DNA of 64,000 nucleotides from Streptomyces sp. PR69 (GCF_026420845.1 NZ_JAOWCB010000028.1:1-64000); one strand, 5' to 3'; counted from the first letter of the stretch, positions 9,101 through 19,229 are shown. Notes: generated by a model from the letters alone, not told the origin. Numbers and translations: made by a program.

Positions 9101-10621
9101 CTCCGCCTCCGCCCCGGTCTCGTGCGCGGCAGCGGCGGCGGCCGCGGCGGCCGTCTCCGGGGTCTGGAACATCGGCTCGGTGAAGACGGGGGCCTGGAAG
9201 ACCGGGACCGCGGGTCGTGCGGCACGGCGGGCGGAGGCGGGGGCCTCGCGCTCCGCGGGCTGCTCCTGCACGGTGAACTCCGGGGCGGCGGACGAGGCGG
9301 CACGGCGGCGCGCACGGCCGCGGGTGGCCGCCTGCTCTGCGGCCGCGACCTCGTCGTGGTGAGCGGTGATCTCGGTGACCGCGCCCTGCGGGAGACTCTC
9401 GCCCGCCTCGGCGGCCGCGGTCTCCTCTTCGCCGGCTCCGGCGGCGGCCCGGGGCGCACCGGCGGGTGCGGCGGCCTTGCGCGCGGCCCGGCGGCGGGTC
9501 CGCTTCGGCGCGGCCTCGGCTGCTTCGGCTGCCTCAGCGGTTTCCGGGGTCTCCGCGGCGGGCGCCTCGGCCTCGGCGGCCGTCTTGGGCGCGCCTGCGG
9601 GGGCGGACGCCCTGCGGCGGGCATGGGTACGAGGCGCGGCCGCCTCAGCCGGGGCCTCGGTCTCCGCGGTCTCCGCCTCGACGGCGGGCTCGGCGACCAC
9701 GGCCTCGACCGTCACGGCCTCGGGCTCCGGCGGGGCGGCCTTGGGGGCGCCAGCGGGGGCAGATGCCCTGCGGCGGGCGCGGCCACGCGGCGCGGGGGCC
9801 TCGGCCGTCCCGGCGGTCTCCTCCGTCTCCGCGGCAGGCGCGGCGGCCTTGCGCACGGCCCGGCGACGGGTACGCGCCGCGGGAGCCGCCTCGGGCTCCG
9901 GAGCGGTCTCCGGCTCCACGACGGCCTCCTCGGCGACGGCCTCCTCCGCGGCGGGCGCGGCCGTCTTACGGGTCGCGCGGCGACGCGTACGCGCCGGAGC
10001 GGGGGCGGCTTCGGCCTCGGGCTCTGCGGCGGTCTCGGCATCGGCACCCGCGTCGGCCGTCTCCGGCACTGACGCCGGAGCCGTCACCTTACGCGTGACA
10101 CGGCGGCCAGCACGGGATGCGGAGGCCCCGGCCACGACGGCCTCCTGCGGTGCGGCCCCGGGCTCTGCGGCAGCCTCGCCGCCGGCGGTCTCCGGCGTCG
10201 CCTCTGGAGCGGTCGCCTTACGGGTGGCGCGACGCCGCGTACGGGGCGCGGAGGCCTCCGGCGCGGCGGCCTGCGCCTCGACTGCCTCGGGCGCTGCGGC
10301 AGCCTCGGCGTCGGCCGTCTCCGGCACTGACGCTGGAGCCGTCACCTTACGCGTGACACGGCGGCCAGCACGGGGCGCGGAGGCCCCGGCCGCGACGGTC
10401 ACCGGCCCGGCCTCGGCCTCAAGGGCCTCCGGCCCGGTGAACTCGGCGGCGGCGACGGCCTGGACGGCCTCCGACGCCTCCGCGGCACCGCTCGGCGGAC
10501 CGGCCGGCCGCGAGGCGACCCGGCGCTTGCGGCGCGGCGGCAGCGTGTCGCTCGGGCTGTTGTTCTCTTCGATGTGGTTGTTGTGGTTCCCGGCGGTGCC
10601 GGGTCCGTTTTGCTCGTGCAT
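6155..10621 (-). CDS. rne: Ribonuclease E/G with very long low-complexity arms
   Basis: Endoribonuclease for mRNA decay and rRNA/tRNA maturation. The protein is 1488 residues, much longer than E. coli RNase E. The catalytic core lies centrally, about residues 680-1130: an S1-like segment (VGNVYLGKVQNVLPSM), VVDVNTG and VVDFIDM with the metal-binding aspartates, then a zinc-link CVHCNGRG near 1121. Residues 1 to about 680 and 1130 to 1488 are Ala/Glu/Pro/Arg-rich, with many copies of a basic RRxTRKxTAP unit. The last about 70 residues are a Lys/Ala-rich histone-H1-like tail (KKAARKTAKKATAKK). The ATG at 10621 (MHEQNGPG) has GGGAGAAC upstream; an open frame to 10771 is unsupported. Streptomyces RNase E/G is known to have its core between two unstructured arms. 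The arms probably bind RNA or PNPase (inference). Confidence 0.95.
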   Translation of the reverse strand: MHEQNGPGTAGNHNNHIEENNSPSDTLPPRRKRRVASRPAGPPSGAAEASEAVQAVAAAEFTGPEALEAEAGPVTVAAGASAPRAGRRVTRKVTAPASVPETADAEAAAAPEAVEAQAAAPEASAPRTRRRATRKATAPEATPETAGGEAAAEPGAAPQEAVVAGASASRAGRRVTRKVTAPASVPETADAGADAETAAEPEAEAAPAPARTRRRATRKTAAPAAEEAVAEEAVVEPETAPEPEAAPAARTRRRAVRKAAAPAAETEETAGTAEAPAPRGRARRRASAPAGAPKAAPPEPEAVTVEAVVAEPAVEAETAETEAPAEAAAPRTHARRRASAPAGAPKTAAEAEAPAAETPETAEAAEAAEAAPKRTRRRAARKAAAPAGAPRAAAGAGEEETAAAEAGESLPQGAVTEITAHHDEVAAAEQAATRGRARRRAASSAAPEFTVQEQPAEREAPASARRAARPAVPVFQAPVFTEPMFQTPETAAAAAAAAAHETGAEAEEPGAEAGQQAEEAARAGRRRRRRRGEHAPEPAETAKAVEPAEAETEAEEPAEGEEQEDFEERPSRRRRRGGRRRRRGEAADAEEAAEERAEQAEPAGEADEETEEPEEEAEETEAVTPSAAGTSSSRRRRRRRRRSGESADDVGEDEPERTVVKVREPRPRKAEEPSDEVQSIKGSTRLEAKKQRRREGREQGRRRVPIITEAEFLARREAVERVMVVRQSGERTQIGVLEDNVLVEHYVNKEQATSYVGNVYLGKVQNVLPSMEAAFVDIGKGRNAVLYAGEVNFEALGMANGPRRIETALKSGQSVLVQVTKDPIGHKGARLTSQVSLPGRYLVYVPEGSMTGISRKLPDTERARLKTILKKIVPEDAGVIVRTAAEGASEEELRRDVERLQAQWEEIRKKSKNGSSAPALLYGEPDMTVRVVRDIFNEDFSKVIISGDEAWETIHGYVSHVAPDLVDRLQRWTSEVDVFATYRIDEQLMKALDRKVWLPSGGSLVIDKTEAMVVVDVNTGKFTGQGGNLEETVTRNNLEAAEEIVRQLRLRDLGGIVVVDFIDMVLESNRDLVMRRLLECLGRDRTKHQVAEVTSLGLVQMTRKRVGQGLLESFSESCVHCNGRGLIVHMEQPSAAGGGGGGKRSKKRGRGGAAAEPLAAPAAEAVTEAAAESEAEVAAEAAAPAALPEPAFAPDEELYSSAAEAEAAATRGGRGRRRATRKATAPAGAPKAAAEPVEAPAAAPAAAEAEKAAEQPVETPEQPVEAAVAAPAGRTRRRATRKATAPAGPPAAAVQAPEPEHRPAPAAEPAPAAAPSAAAEPEPVRPAVEAEASAEPAPPRARRRVTRKVTAPAGSPAGGEDTAVVVVASAPSQPQAEGAPEPATAETRAQQAPEAVEAAEAKPEGEPEAEPAPPAKKAARKTAKKATAKKAAVKKTATAKTPAKKAAAKKTTAKKATAKKTTAKKAVKKTAAAEQTPLPSVSADASEV
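10050..10391 (-). repeat. 84-bp near-identical repeat inside the N-terminal arm of rne
   Basis: Bases 10050-10133 recur at 10308-10391, offset 258 bp (86 codons), with about three mismatches. Both encode an arginine/lysine-rich RRVTRKVTAPASVPET unit. Shorter diverged copies of the RRxTRKxTAP-coding unit recur through 6580-10380. The pattern suggests repeated in-frame duplication of the arm. Confidence 0.85.
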
Positions 10622-10852
10622 GCGGGCGGTTCTCCCGTCGCGCTCCCGGGCGCCGCGTCTGGTTCCGGTCCGGGCCGCGGCCACGTGATGTGCGCGGCCC
10701 CGCCGTCCGGGGCGCGGGCGCCGCACGGGAGCTGATGTATGGCTCGCCGGTTCCGTACGCGCGATACGCACGGCCTGGCGAAAGTCTTCTGGTCTGCGCG
10801 CGGCCCGACCCAGGTGGCTCCCGAGTGCCAGGGCTGCGCTCCGGCGACCGTC

Positions 10853-11677
10853 CTAAGCGGAACCGGCACCTTCCGGCACCGTCGCGTCGGCGGTCCCGGC
10901 GGCCGTGGGTGGAGCGGCCGGGGCAGCGTCGCGGTCGGGCGCGAGCGGGTCGGTCACCGTGCCGGACTCCTCGTCGAAGAGCCCCTGCGCCAGCCTGGTC
11001 ACCGCTGCGGGGACCGGCGGCGCCAGGTCGGCCACAGCTCGGAGACCGGACAGGACGTCGTCGGGCCGTACGGCAGGTGTCACGTGCCGCACAACCAGCC
11101 GCAGTATCGCACAGGGCCCCTGCCCCGGCCTATTGCCGGACCCGTCGACCGCTTCCAGGGCGGCGACGGCGCCGCGGGCGTCGAAGGTGCGCATGCCGCT
11201 TTTCGTCTTGCGCTGCACCTCGACGGTCCCGGCGGCGAGGAAGGCGGAGACGGCCCGCTCGGCGGCGTCCGTCCCGACCCCCTCCAGCCGCAGCTCCCAC
11301 ACGGAGGCGGTGAGCCGGTCGGCCAGACCGGAGGTCCGTGCTTCCACGGCGTCAGTGATGTCAAGCCCCTCGGGCAGCGACTCGTCCAGCAGCTTGCGCA
11401 GCGTTTCCGGGTCGCGGTGCTCGGTGAGGGCGATTTCCAGATACTCGGCCTCGCTGCCCGTGCCGGTGGGTGCGGCATTGGCGTACGACACCTTGGGGTG
11501 CGGGGTGAATCCCGCCGAGTACGCCATCGGCACTTCGGCGCGCCGGAGCGCCCGCTCGAAGGCGCGCTGGAAGTCTCGGTGGCTGGTGAACCGGAGGCGG
11601 CCGCGCTTGGTGTAGCGCAGTCGGATGCGCTGCACTGCCGGTGCGGGCGGCGGGCCTTCGGGCTGTCGCTTGCCCAG
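10853..11677 (-). CDS. DUF2344 / radical-SAM-associated protein (TIGR03936 family)
   Basis: Function is unproven. The family is encoded beside, or fused to, the B12-binding radical SAM protein found here at 11993-13918, so a shared RNA or cofactor modification role is inferred. The conserved core QRIRLRYTKRGRLRFTSHRD followed by AYSAGFTPHPKVSYA is clear; the rest is less conserved. The start is uncertain. A GTG at 11764 gives 303 residues but has no convincing ribosome-binding site and adds a Pro/Arg-rich leader. A CTG at 11677 (giving GKRQPEGPPP) has a perfect GAGGAG eight bases upstream and is preferred here. The gene sits between the radical SAM gene and rne, all on one strand. Confidence 0.82.
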   Translation of the reverse strand: MGKRQPEGPPPAPAVQRIRLRYTKRGRLRFTSHRDFQRAFERALRRAEVPMAYSAGFTPHPKVSYANAAPTGTGSEAEYLEIALTEHRDPETLRKLLDESLPEGLDITDAVEARTSGLADRLTASVWELRLEGVGTDAAERAVSAFLAAGTVEVQRKTKSGMRTFDARGAVAALEAVDGSGNRPGQGPCAILRLVVRHVTPAVRPDDVLSGLRAVADLAPPVPAAVTRLAQGLFDEESGTVTDPLAPDRDAAPAAPPTAAGTADATVPEGAGSA

Positions 11678-11923
11678 TGGTTCTTCTCCTCGGTGCTGGG
11701 CTGGCGCGGTACGGCGCCGCCCTTGGATGTGCGGGGTGTTCCCTGGGGGGGCCGCCCGGCTCACCCCCGTGTCGCACAGGGAGATCTCGGGCCCGGCCGC
11801 CGCGCCGGGAACAATGGCTCTTCTACCCAGAGTACGCGCTCCCCATTTCGCGGCTCGCGGTACACCTCCCGGCGGACCGTCCGACGGGCGGCAGAGGAGG
11901 ACTGAGGAGGACAGCGGACATGC

Positions 11924-11963
11924 GAAGGCCCGGCCACCTGCGTCCCCGAGTGGCCGGGCCTTC
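11924..11963 (-). terminator. Terminator downstream of the radical SAM gene
   Basis: A perfect 14-bp stem (GAAGGCCCGGCCAC / GTGGCCGGGCCTTC) with a 12-base loop begins 30 bp past the stop of the 11993-13918 gene. It would separate that gene from the DUF2344 gene. Confidence 0.75.
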
Positions 11964-11992
11964 TCCCCGAGCTGTTGAACACTTCCGGGCGG

Positions 11993-13918
<1,926 letters not shown>

Positions 13919-13980
13919 ACCCGGAAACCTTCGTGAGCTGACAGGGGTGACCCTCAAGACTAACGCGGTCCGAAGGCACG

Positions 13981-14056
13981 CCCGTACGCGATCGGCTCAG
14001 CCCGTACGCGATCGGCTCAGCCGTCCCGCAGCGCCGCTCAGCCGTCCCGCAGCGCC
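13981..14056. repeat. Tandem 20-bp and 21-bp duplications at the end of the CYTH-CHAD gene
   Basis: CCCGTACGCGATCGGCTCAG occurs at 13981-14000 and again at 14001-14020. CTCAGCCGTCCCGCAGCGCC occurs at 14016-14035 and 14037-14056. The second pair duplicates the 3' end of the CYTH-CHAD reading frame, including its stop codon. These look like recent replication-slippage duplications. Confidence 0.9.
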
Positions 14057-15567
14057 CCCGTCACCCCCGGGTCCGCCGCCTTCGCCCACACCTGAGGCAG
14101 CTCCCGCTCCCGTGCGGCCGCCGCGGCCTCCTCGCGGCCGTACAGCAGGCCCCAGGTGAAGGCCGACTCCCCCGCCGCATGGGCCTGGATCGCCAGATTC
14201 CGCAGGGCCTCGCGGGCGACGACGCTGTCCTGGTGGTCGCCGAGGACCGTCTGGACGGCCTTCATACGGCCGGCGAACCGTTTGGCCGGCTTGCCGAGCG
14301 CCGCCGTGGCCGCCTCCCCCGCGTACCGGGCGCGCTTGGCCGCCTTGCGGGCGTCGTGCATGGCGAGGTCGCGCTCCTCGCCTTCGGGCAGGGAGAGAGC
14401 GGTCTCGACGCGCTGGGCGAGGCGGTCGTAGTCCTTGAGGACCGCCGTGGGCAGCGCCTTCTCCGCCGGGCCGGCCGCGGCCTTCAGCAGCGGCGGATCG
14501 GCGAGCAGCGCCTCCAGGGAGTCCAGCAGTGCGAGATAGCGCTTGCTGTCGAGGACCGCCACGGCCCGGCGGCGGGTGCCGGAGCCGCGGGCGGCGGACC
14601 AGATGCGCAGCCGGCCGCGGACGGGCCCGAGCAGCAGCGTCCGGGGCAGCTCGTCGATGCGGGCGCGCAGCCGCTCGGTGAGGACCTCCTGGTCGCGGGC
14701 GAAGCCCAGCTCAGCGGCGAGCCAGCGCAGCTCGTCCCCTATGGGGTCGGTGGCCGCCCGGTCGATGATCTTCCGGTAGCTCCGGAAGGCGCTGCGCAGG
14801 CGGCGGCTGGCGACCCGCATCTGATGGACGGAGTCGGGCAGGTCCCGGCGTACGGCGGGGTCGTAGGCGAGGAGCGCGTCGACCTGTTCGCGCAGATAGA
14901 CGAGGATGTGGTCGCCGGCGGTCCGCGGCCGGGACGGCTGCCGCGGCGCCGGGGGCCGCTCGCCCTCCGGGGCGGTCTCGGCGAGCGCCCGTGCCAGTTT
15001 CGACGGGGATGTGGCCTGCTCGATCCCCGCCTTGCGCAGCTTCTTGTCGACGGCGTCGAGGAAGGCGGGCTGTGTGCCGTCGGCGAGTTCGACCTCGATC
15101 TCGTCCCACTCGGCCACGCGTCCGCCGTCGGTGAGCCGTTCCGCGCGCACCGCGTCCCGGCTCAGCTCGGCGAGCAGGGCGCCGTCGGCGCCAGTGAGCT
15201 GCCGCAGCTCGCGCCGGGAGAGCAGCCGCATCACCGGCACGGTCGGGGCGTCTCTGACGCGGGCGCGGACGAGGGCGGCGAGACTTCTGGGGAGGGAGTC
15301 CGACAGGGGGGCGGTGATCTCGTCCCGGACTCCGGGTGCGACGGGCAGCTTGAGGTGCCAGCCGGCGTCGTCGCCGCCGGTTCTGCGGCGCAGCGTGATG
15401 GAGGCGGCGGCGAGCCGCAGGTCCTGGGTGTCGTAGTAGACGGCGTCCAGCTCTGCGACGCCCTTGTCGACGACCTCCGCCACGCCGCTGACCTTCGTCA
15501 GGTCGGGCAGTGCTGTCCGGGGGGTGGCCTCGTACTTCCGCTCGATCTCGCGCTTTGTGTCCGCCAT
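14038..15567 (-). CDS. CYTH and CHAD domain protein
   Basis: CYTH domains hydrolyse or bind triphosphates, and CHAD domains are helical, histidine-rich modules that bind inorganic polyphosphate, so a polyphosphate/triphosphate role is likely (family knowledge). In the 509-residue protein the CYTH ExExK signature is Glu7-Ile-Glu9-Arg-Lys11 (REIERKYE), with acidic and basic strand residues following to about 200. The CHAD half begins near 220 (DHILVYLREQVDALLAYDPA), with VHQMRVASRRLRSAF and KRARYAGEA as the conserved helices. The start ATG at 15567 is set by the CYTH motif. The 3' end is tandemly duplicated. It sits 74 bp downstream of rodA on the same strand. Confidence 0.92.
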   Translation of the reverse strand: MADTKREIERKYEATPRTALPDLTKVSGVAEVVDKGVAELDAVYYDTQDLRLAAASITLRRRTGGDDAGWHLKLPVAPGVRDEITAPLSDSLPRSLAALVRARVRDAPTVPVMRLLSRRELRQLTGADGALLAELSRDAVRAERLTDGGRVAEWDEIEVELADGTQPAFLDAVDKKLRKAGIEQATSPSKLARALAETAPEGERPPAPRQPSRPRTAGDHILVYLREQVDALLAYDPAVRRDLPDSVHQMRVASRRLRSAFRSYRKIIDRAATDPIGDELRWLAAELGFARDQEVLTERLRARIDELPRTLLLGPVRGRLRIWSAARGSGTRRRAVAVLDSKRYLALLDSLEALLADPPLLKAAAGPAEKALPTAVLKDYDRLAQRVETALSLPEGEERDLAMHDARKAAKRARYAGEAATAALGKPAKRFAGRMKAVQTVLGDHQDSVVAREALRNLAIQAHAAGESAFTWGLLYGREEAAAAARERELPQVWAKAADPGVTGALRDG

Positions 15568-15641
15568 GAACCGAATCTAGTTCGCCCGGGCGGATCGCGG
15601 CAGGGGCAGTTCCGCGCCACGCTGCGGCGGGCTGGGCCGGG

Positions 15642-16847
15642 CTATGCCGTTATCGGCCTCTGCACTCTGATCGACTGCAGGAGTCCGATCGCCACCCAGA
15701 CCGCGAACATCGACGAGCCTCCGTAGGACACGAACGGCAGCGGCAGCCCGGCCACCGGCATGATCCCCAGCGTCATCCCGATGTTCTCGAACGACTGGAA
15801 CGCGAACCAGGCGATGATCCCGGCGGCGACGATCGTGCCGTACAGCTCGGTGGTCTCGCGGGCGATACGGCAGGCGCGCCACAGCACCACGCCGAGCAGG
15901 AACAGGATGAAGCCCGCCCCGACGAAACCGAGCTCCTCGCCGGCCACGGTGAAGACGAAGTCGGTCTGCTGCTCCGGCACGAACTGGCCGGTGGTCTGGG
16001 AGCCCTTGAACAGCCCGGTGCCCAGCAGCCCGCCGGAGCCGATGGCGATCCGCGCCTGGTTGGTGTTGTAGCCGACGCCGGACGGGTCGAGTTCGGGGTT
16101 GGCGAAGGCGGCGAAGCGGTTGATCTGGTACTCGTCGAGCAGGCCGAGCACGGCGACCAGTACGGCTCCGAAGACGCCCGCGCCCAGCAGGCCGAGGATC
16201 CAGCGGTTGGACGCCCCGGAGGCCAGCAGCACCCCGAGGACGATCACGGCCATCACCATTACGGAGCCAAGGTCCGGCATCAGCATCACGATGGCCATCG
16301 GGATGGCCGCCACGCCCAGGGACTTGGCGACCACACGGTGGTCGGGGTACAGGTGGTCGCCCGCGTCCACGCGTGCGGCCAGCAGCATCGCCATCCCCAG
16401 AATGATGGTGATCTTGACGAACTCCGACGGCTGGAGGGAGAAGCCGCCGCCGATGACGATCCATGCGTGCGCGCCGTTGATCGTCGCGCCCAGGGGGGTG
16501 AGGACCAGCAGGACGAGGATGACAGAGATCCCGTACAGCACGGGGACCGCGCCGCGCAGGGTGCGGTGGCCCAGCCAGACGGTGGCGATCATCAGCGCCA
16601 CGCCGATGCCGGTGTTGAGGGCGTGCCGGAAGAGGAAGTAGTACGGATCTCCCTGGTTGAGCTCCGTGCGATTGCGGGTCGCGGACCAGACCAGCAGGGC
16701 GCCGATGAACGACAGCACGAGCGAGGACAGCAGCAGCGGCCAGTCGAGGCGGCGCATCACCGAGTCGCGCGCGGTGATGCGGTGCCACATTCCGGCCCGG
16801 TCGGGCCCGTAGCCGGAGACGGAGAAGCTCTTGGCGGCGGGGGGCAT
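15642..16847 (-). CDS. rodA: RodA, SEDS-family peptidoglycan glycosyltransferase
   Basis: Membrane glycosyltransferase that polymerises lipid II with its partner transpeptidase (here the adjacent PBP2) for lateral or spore-wall synthesis. The 401-residue protein has about ten membrane segments and SEDS motifs: VLGLLDEYQINRFAAF, GSGGLLGTGLFKGSQT and the C-terminal GGSSMFAVWVAIGLLQ. The ATG at 16847 overlaps the PBP2 stop as TGATG, so translation is coupled. An open frame extends upstream to 17225 but lies inside mrdA and is not protein-like. Confidence 0.96.
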   Translation of the reverse strand: MPPAAKSFSVSGYGPDRAGMWHRITARDSVMRRLDWPLLLSSLVLSFIGALLVWSATRNRTELNQGDPYYFLFRHALNTGIGVALMIATVWLGHRTLRGAVPVLYGISVILVLLVLTPLGATINGAHAWIVIGGGFSLQPSEFVKITIILGMAMLLAARVDAGDHLYPDHRVVAKSLGVAAIPMAIVMLMPDLGSVMVMAVIVLGVLLASGASNRWILGLLGAGVFGAVLVAVLGLLDEYQINRFAAFANPELDPSGVGYNTNQARIAIGSGGLLGTGLFKGSQTTGQFVPEQQTDFVFTVAGEELGFVGAGFILFLLGVVLWRACRIARETTELYGTIVAAGIIAWFAFQSFENIGMTLGIMPVAGLPLPFVSYGGSSMFAVWVAIGLLQSIRVQRPITA

Positions 16848-19096
16848 CAGGGCTGCCTCCGTCCCGGCGGGCCGGCCAGCAGGTCGTCGCCCGGTTGCTG
16901 TTCTCCGGCGTCGGGGTCGGCGTCGGGGGCGTCCGGCCGCTGTTCGCCGCCGTCCGGGTCCTCCGCCTGTTCGCCGTCCTCGGCCTTCCCGGGCTCGTAC
17001 GGCCTGACCTTCGGGGCGTCGATCGTCCCATCGGGCTGGATCTTGGGCAGAGCCGTCTGGGGCTTGGGCAGCAGGGCCTTGCTCAGGTCCTGGTTGCCTT
17101 CCTCGTCGAGCCCGTACATCGCCTCGTAGATATTGCGCACGGCCGGTCCTGACGCACCGGAGCCGGTGCCGCCCTGGGAGATCGTCATCACGATGGTGTA
17201 GTCGTCGGTGTAGGTGGCGAACCACGAGGTGGTCTGCTTGCCGTAAACCTGGGCGGTGCCGGTCTTGGCGTGCATCGGGATCTTGTCCTGCGGCCAGCCC
17301 TGGAAGCGCCAGGAGGCGGTGCCGCTCTCCACGACGGAGCGGAGCGCATTGTCCAGCTTGCCGATGGTCTTGGCGTCTATCGGCAGCCTGCCGTGGGACT
17401 TGGGCTTGATCTCTTTGATGTGCTTGCCGTCGGGGCTGATGACGGCCTTGCCGACGGTGGGGTCGTAGAGGGTGCCGCCGTTGCTGATGGACGAGTAGAT
17501 GACGGCCATCTGGAGGGGGGTGACGAGGATGTCGCCCTGGCCGATGGCGTAGTTGATGCTGTCGCCCGCCTTCAGCCGGTTGCCTTCGAGGCAGTTCTCA
17601 TAGGCGATCTTCTCGGCGTAGCTGCCGTCCTTCTTCCCGGTCTTGCACCAGATGTCCTTGTTGGCCTTCCAGAAGTCCTTCTTCCACTGGCGGTCCGGGA
17701 TGCGGCCGCTGACCTCGTTGGGCAGGTCGATGCCGGTCTTCGCGCCGAGGCCGAAGTCATGGGCGGTCTTGTAGAACCAGTCGCCGGGGTTCTTCTTGGG
17801 CTTGTTGCCGCCGTCGCGCTGCCACTCCTTGTGGCCCAGCGCGTAGAAGACGGTGTTGCAGGAGACCTCCAGCGCCCGGCCGAGGCTGATGGGCCCATAG
17901 CCGCGGGATTCGAAGTTCCGGAAGACCTGGCCGCCGAGGCTGTAGGAGCTGGAGCAGTTGTAGTTGCCGTCGAAGTCGTAGCCGGCCCGGACGGCGGCGC
18001 TCGCGGAGACCACCTTGAAGATGGAGCCGGGGGCCGCCTGGCCCTGGATGGCGCGGTTGAGGAGCGGGTAGTTGGAGCCGTCGCCGGTGAGTTTGGCGTA
18101 GTCCTTGCCGGAGATGCCGCCGACCCAGGCATTGGGGTCGTAGGTGGGGTTGGAGGCCATGGCGATGACCCGGCCGGTCTTGGATTCCAGTACCACGACG
18201 GCGCCGGAGTCGGCCTCGTACTTACGGCCGGTGACCTTGTCGGTCTCCTTGCGGGCGGCCTTCATCGCCTCGTTCAGCTCGTATTCGGCCACGCGCTGCA
18301 CATGGGCGTCGATACTGGTGATGACGTTGGAGCCGGGCTGGGCCGGTTCGGCCTGGGTCTGCCCCATGACGCGGCCGAGCTTGTCGACCTCGTACGAGGT
18401 CACCCCGGCCTTGCCGCGCAGCTCCTTGTCGTAGGTGCGCTCAAGGCCGGAGCGGCCGACCTGGTCGGAGCGGAGGAAGGGGGAGTCGGTGTCCTTGGCC
18501 TTGGCGATCTCCTCGTCGGTGACCGGCGACAGATAGCCGAGGACCTGTGCGGTGTTGGCCTTGCCGGGCGCGGGGTAGCGGCGTACGGCGGTGGGTTCCG
18601 CGGTGATGCCGGGGAAGTCCTCGGCGCGTTCGCGGATCTGCAGGGCCTGCTGGGTGGTGGCCTCGTCGGTGACCGGGATGGGCTGGTACGGGGAGCCGTT
18701 CCAGCAGGGCTGCGGGGTCTCGTTGTTGCAGAGGCGGACCTTGTCCATGACCTCTTTCGGCGTCATCCCGAGGACTCCGGCCAGCCGGGTGAGGACGGCC
18801 TTGCCGTCGTCCTTCATCTTCATCAGCTCGGTGCGGGAGGCCGAGACGACGAGCCGGGTCTCGTTGTCGGCGAGGGGCACGCCGCGGGCGTCGAGGATGG
18901 AGCCGCGGACAGCCGGCTGGACGACCCGCTGGACGTGGTTGCTCTTCGCCTCGTCGGTGAATTCGTCGCCATTGCGGATCTGGAGATACCAGAGCCGGCC
19001 GCCGAGGGTGAAGAGGAGAGAGAAGACGAGTACCTGGATGATGACGAGCCGGATCTGGACTCGGGGGGTCCGCCCGGTCTCGGGAATATTGCTCAC
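16847..19096 (-). CDS. mrdA: Penicillin-binding protein 2, class B transpeptidase
   Basis: Cross-links peptidoglycan on the outer face of the membrane together with RodA and the MreBCD scaffold. The 749-residue protein has one N-terminal membrane anchor (about residues 15-38) and a dimerisation/pedestal region. In the transpeptidase domain, the active-site SxxK is in PGSIFKV near 359, SCN is in VSCNTVFY near 412, and KTGTAQ is near 607. From about residue 680 the tail is acidic and Pro/Asp/Gly-rich, typical of streptomycete homologues. The GTG at 19096 has GAGGGGG just upstream. It forms an operon with mreBCD upstream and rodA downstream (one-base overlap). Confidence 0.96.
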   Translation of the reverse strand: MSNIPETGRTPRVQIRLVIIQVLVFSLLFTLGGRLWYLQIRNGDEFTDEAKSNHVQRVVQPAVRGSILDARGVPLADNETRLVVSASRTELMKMKDDGKAVLTRLAGVLGMTPKEVMDKVRLCNNETPQPCWNGSPYQPIPVTDEATTQQALQIRERAEDFPGITAEPTAVRRYPAPGKANTAQVLGYLSPVTDEEIAKAKDTDSPFLRSDQVGRSGLERTYDKELRGKAGVTSYEVDKLGRVMGQTQAEPAQPGSNVITSIDAHVQRVAEYELNEAMKAARKETDKVTGRKYEADSGAVVVLESKTGRVIAMASNPTYDPNAWVGGISGKDYAKLTGDGSNYPLLNRAIQGQAAPGSIFKVVSASAAVRAGYDFDGNYNCSSSYSLGGQVFRNFESRGYGPISLGRALEVSCNTVFYALGHKEWQRDGGNKPKKNPGDWFYKTAHDFGLGAKTGIDLPNEVSGRIPDRQWKKDFWKANKDIWCKTGKKDGSYAEKIAYENCLEGNRLKAGDSINYAIGQGDILVTPLQMAVIYSSISNGGTLYDPTVGKAVISPDGKHIKEIKPKSHGRLPIDAKTIGKLDNALRSVVESGTASWRFQGWPQDKIPMHAKTGTAQVYGKQTTSWFATYTDDYTIVMTISQGGTGSGASGPAVRNIYEAMYGLDEEGNQDLSKALLPKPQTALPKIQPDGTIDAPKVRPYEPGKAEDGEQAEDPDGGEQRPDAPDADPDAGEQQPGDDLLAGPPGRRQP

Positions 19097-19109
19097 GCTG
19101 CCCCCTCGG

Positions 19110-19229
19110 TCACCTTGGTGTTCGGTGTGTTCGCTCGATCACGGGCGGGTCGGTCTTCTCGATCTGCGCGGCCTGCGCGGCCTGCGCGGCCTGCTCCGTC
19201 TGCGTGGTCTGCTCCGTCTGCGCGGTCAC
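19110..19229 (-). CDS. Possible 39-residue micro-ORF between mreD and mrdA
   Basis: A GTG at 19229 overlaps the mreD stop as GTGA and opens a 39-codon frame ending 13 bp before the mrdA start. Almost every codon ends in G or C. The peptide is Gln/Thr/Ala-rich with repeats (TEQTTQTEQ, then AAQAAQAAQ) and a charged end (IEKTDPPVIERTHRTPR). The mrdA ribosome-binding site follows its stop directly. It could be a coupling peptide, a real small protein, or a slipped C-terminal extension of MreD. No family is recognised. Confidence 0.35.
   Translation of the reverse strand: MTAQTEQTTQTEQAAQAAQAAQIEKTDPPVIERTHRTPR

Noticed and set aside
6008..10072. Plus-strand open frame of 1354 codons antisense to rne
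   Set aside because: It is Leu/Gly/Arg-rich low complexity with no family, and it mirrors the repetitive high-GC rne arms. The rne strand has a real catalytic domain and ribosome-binding site.
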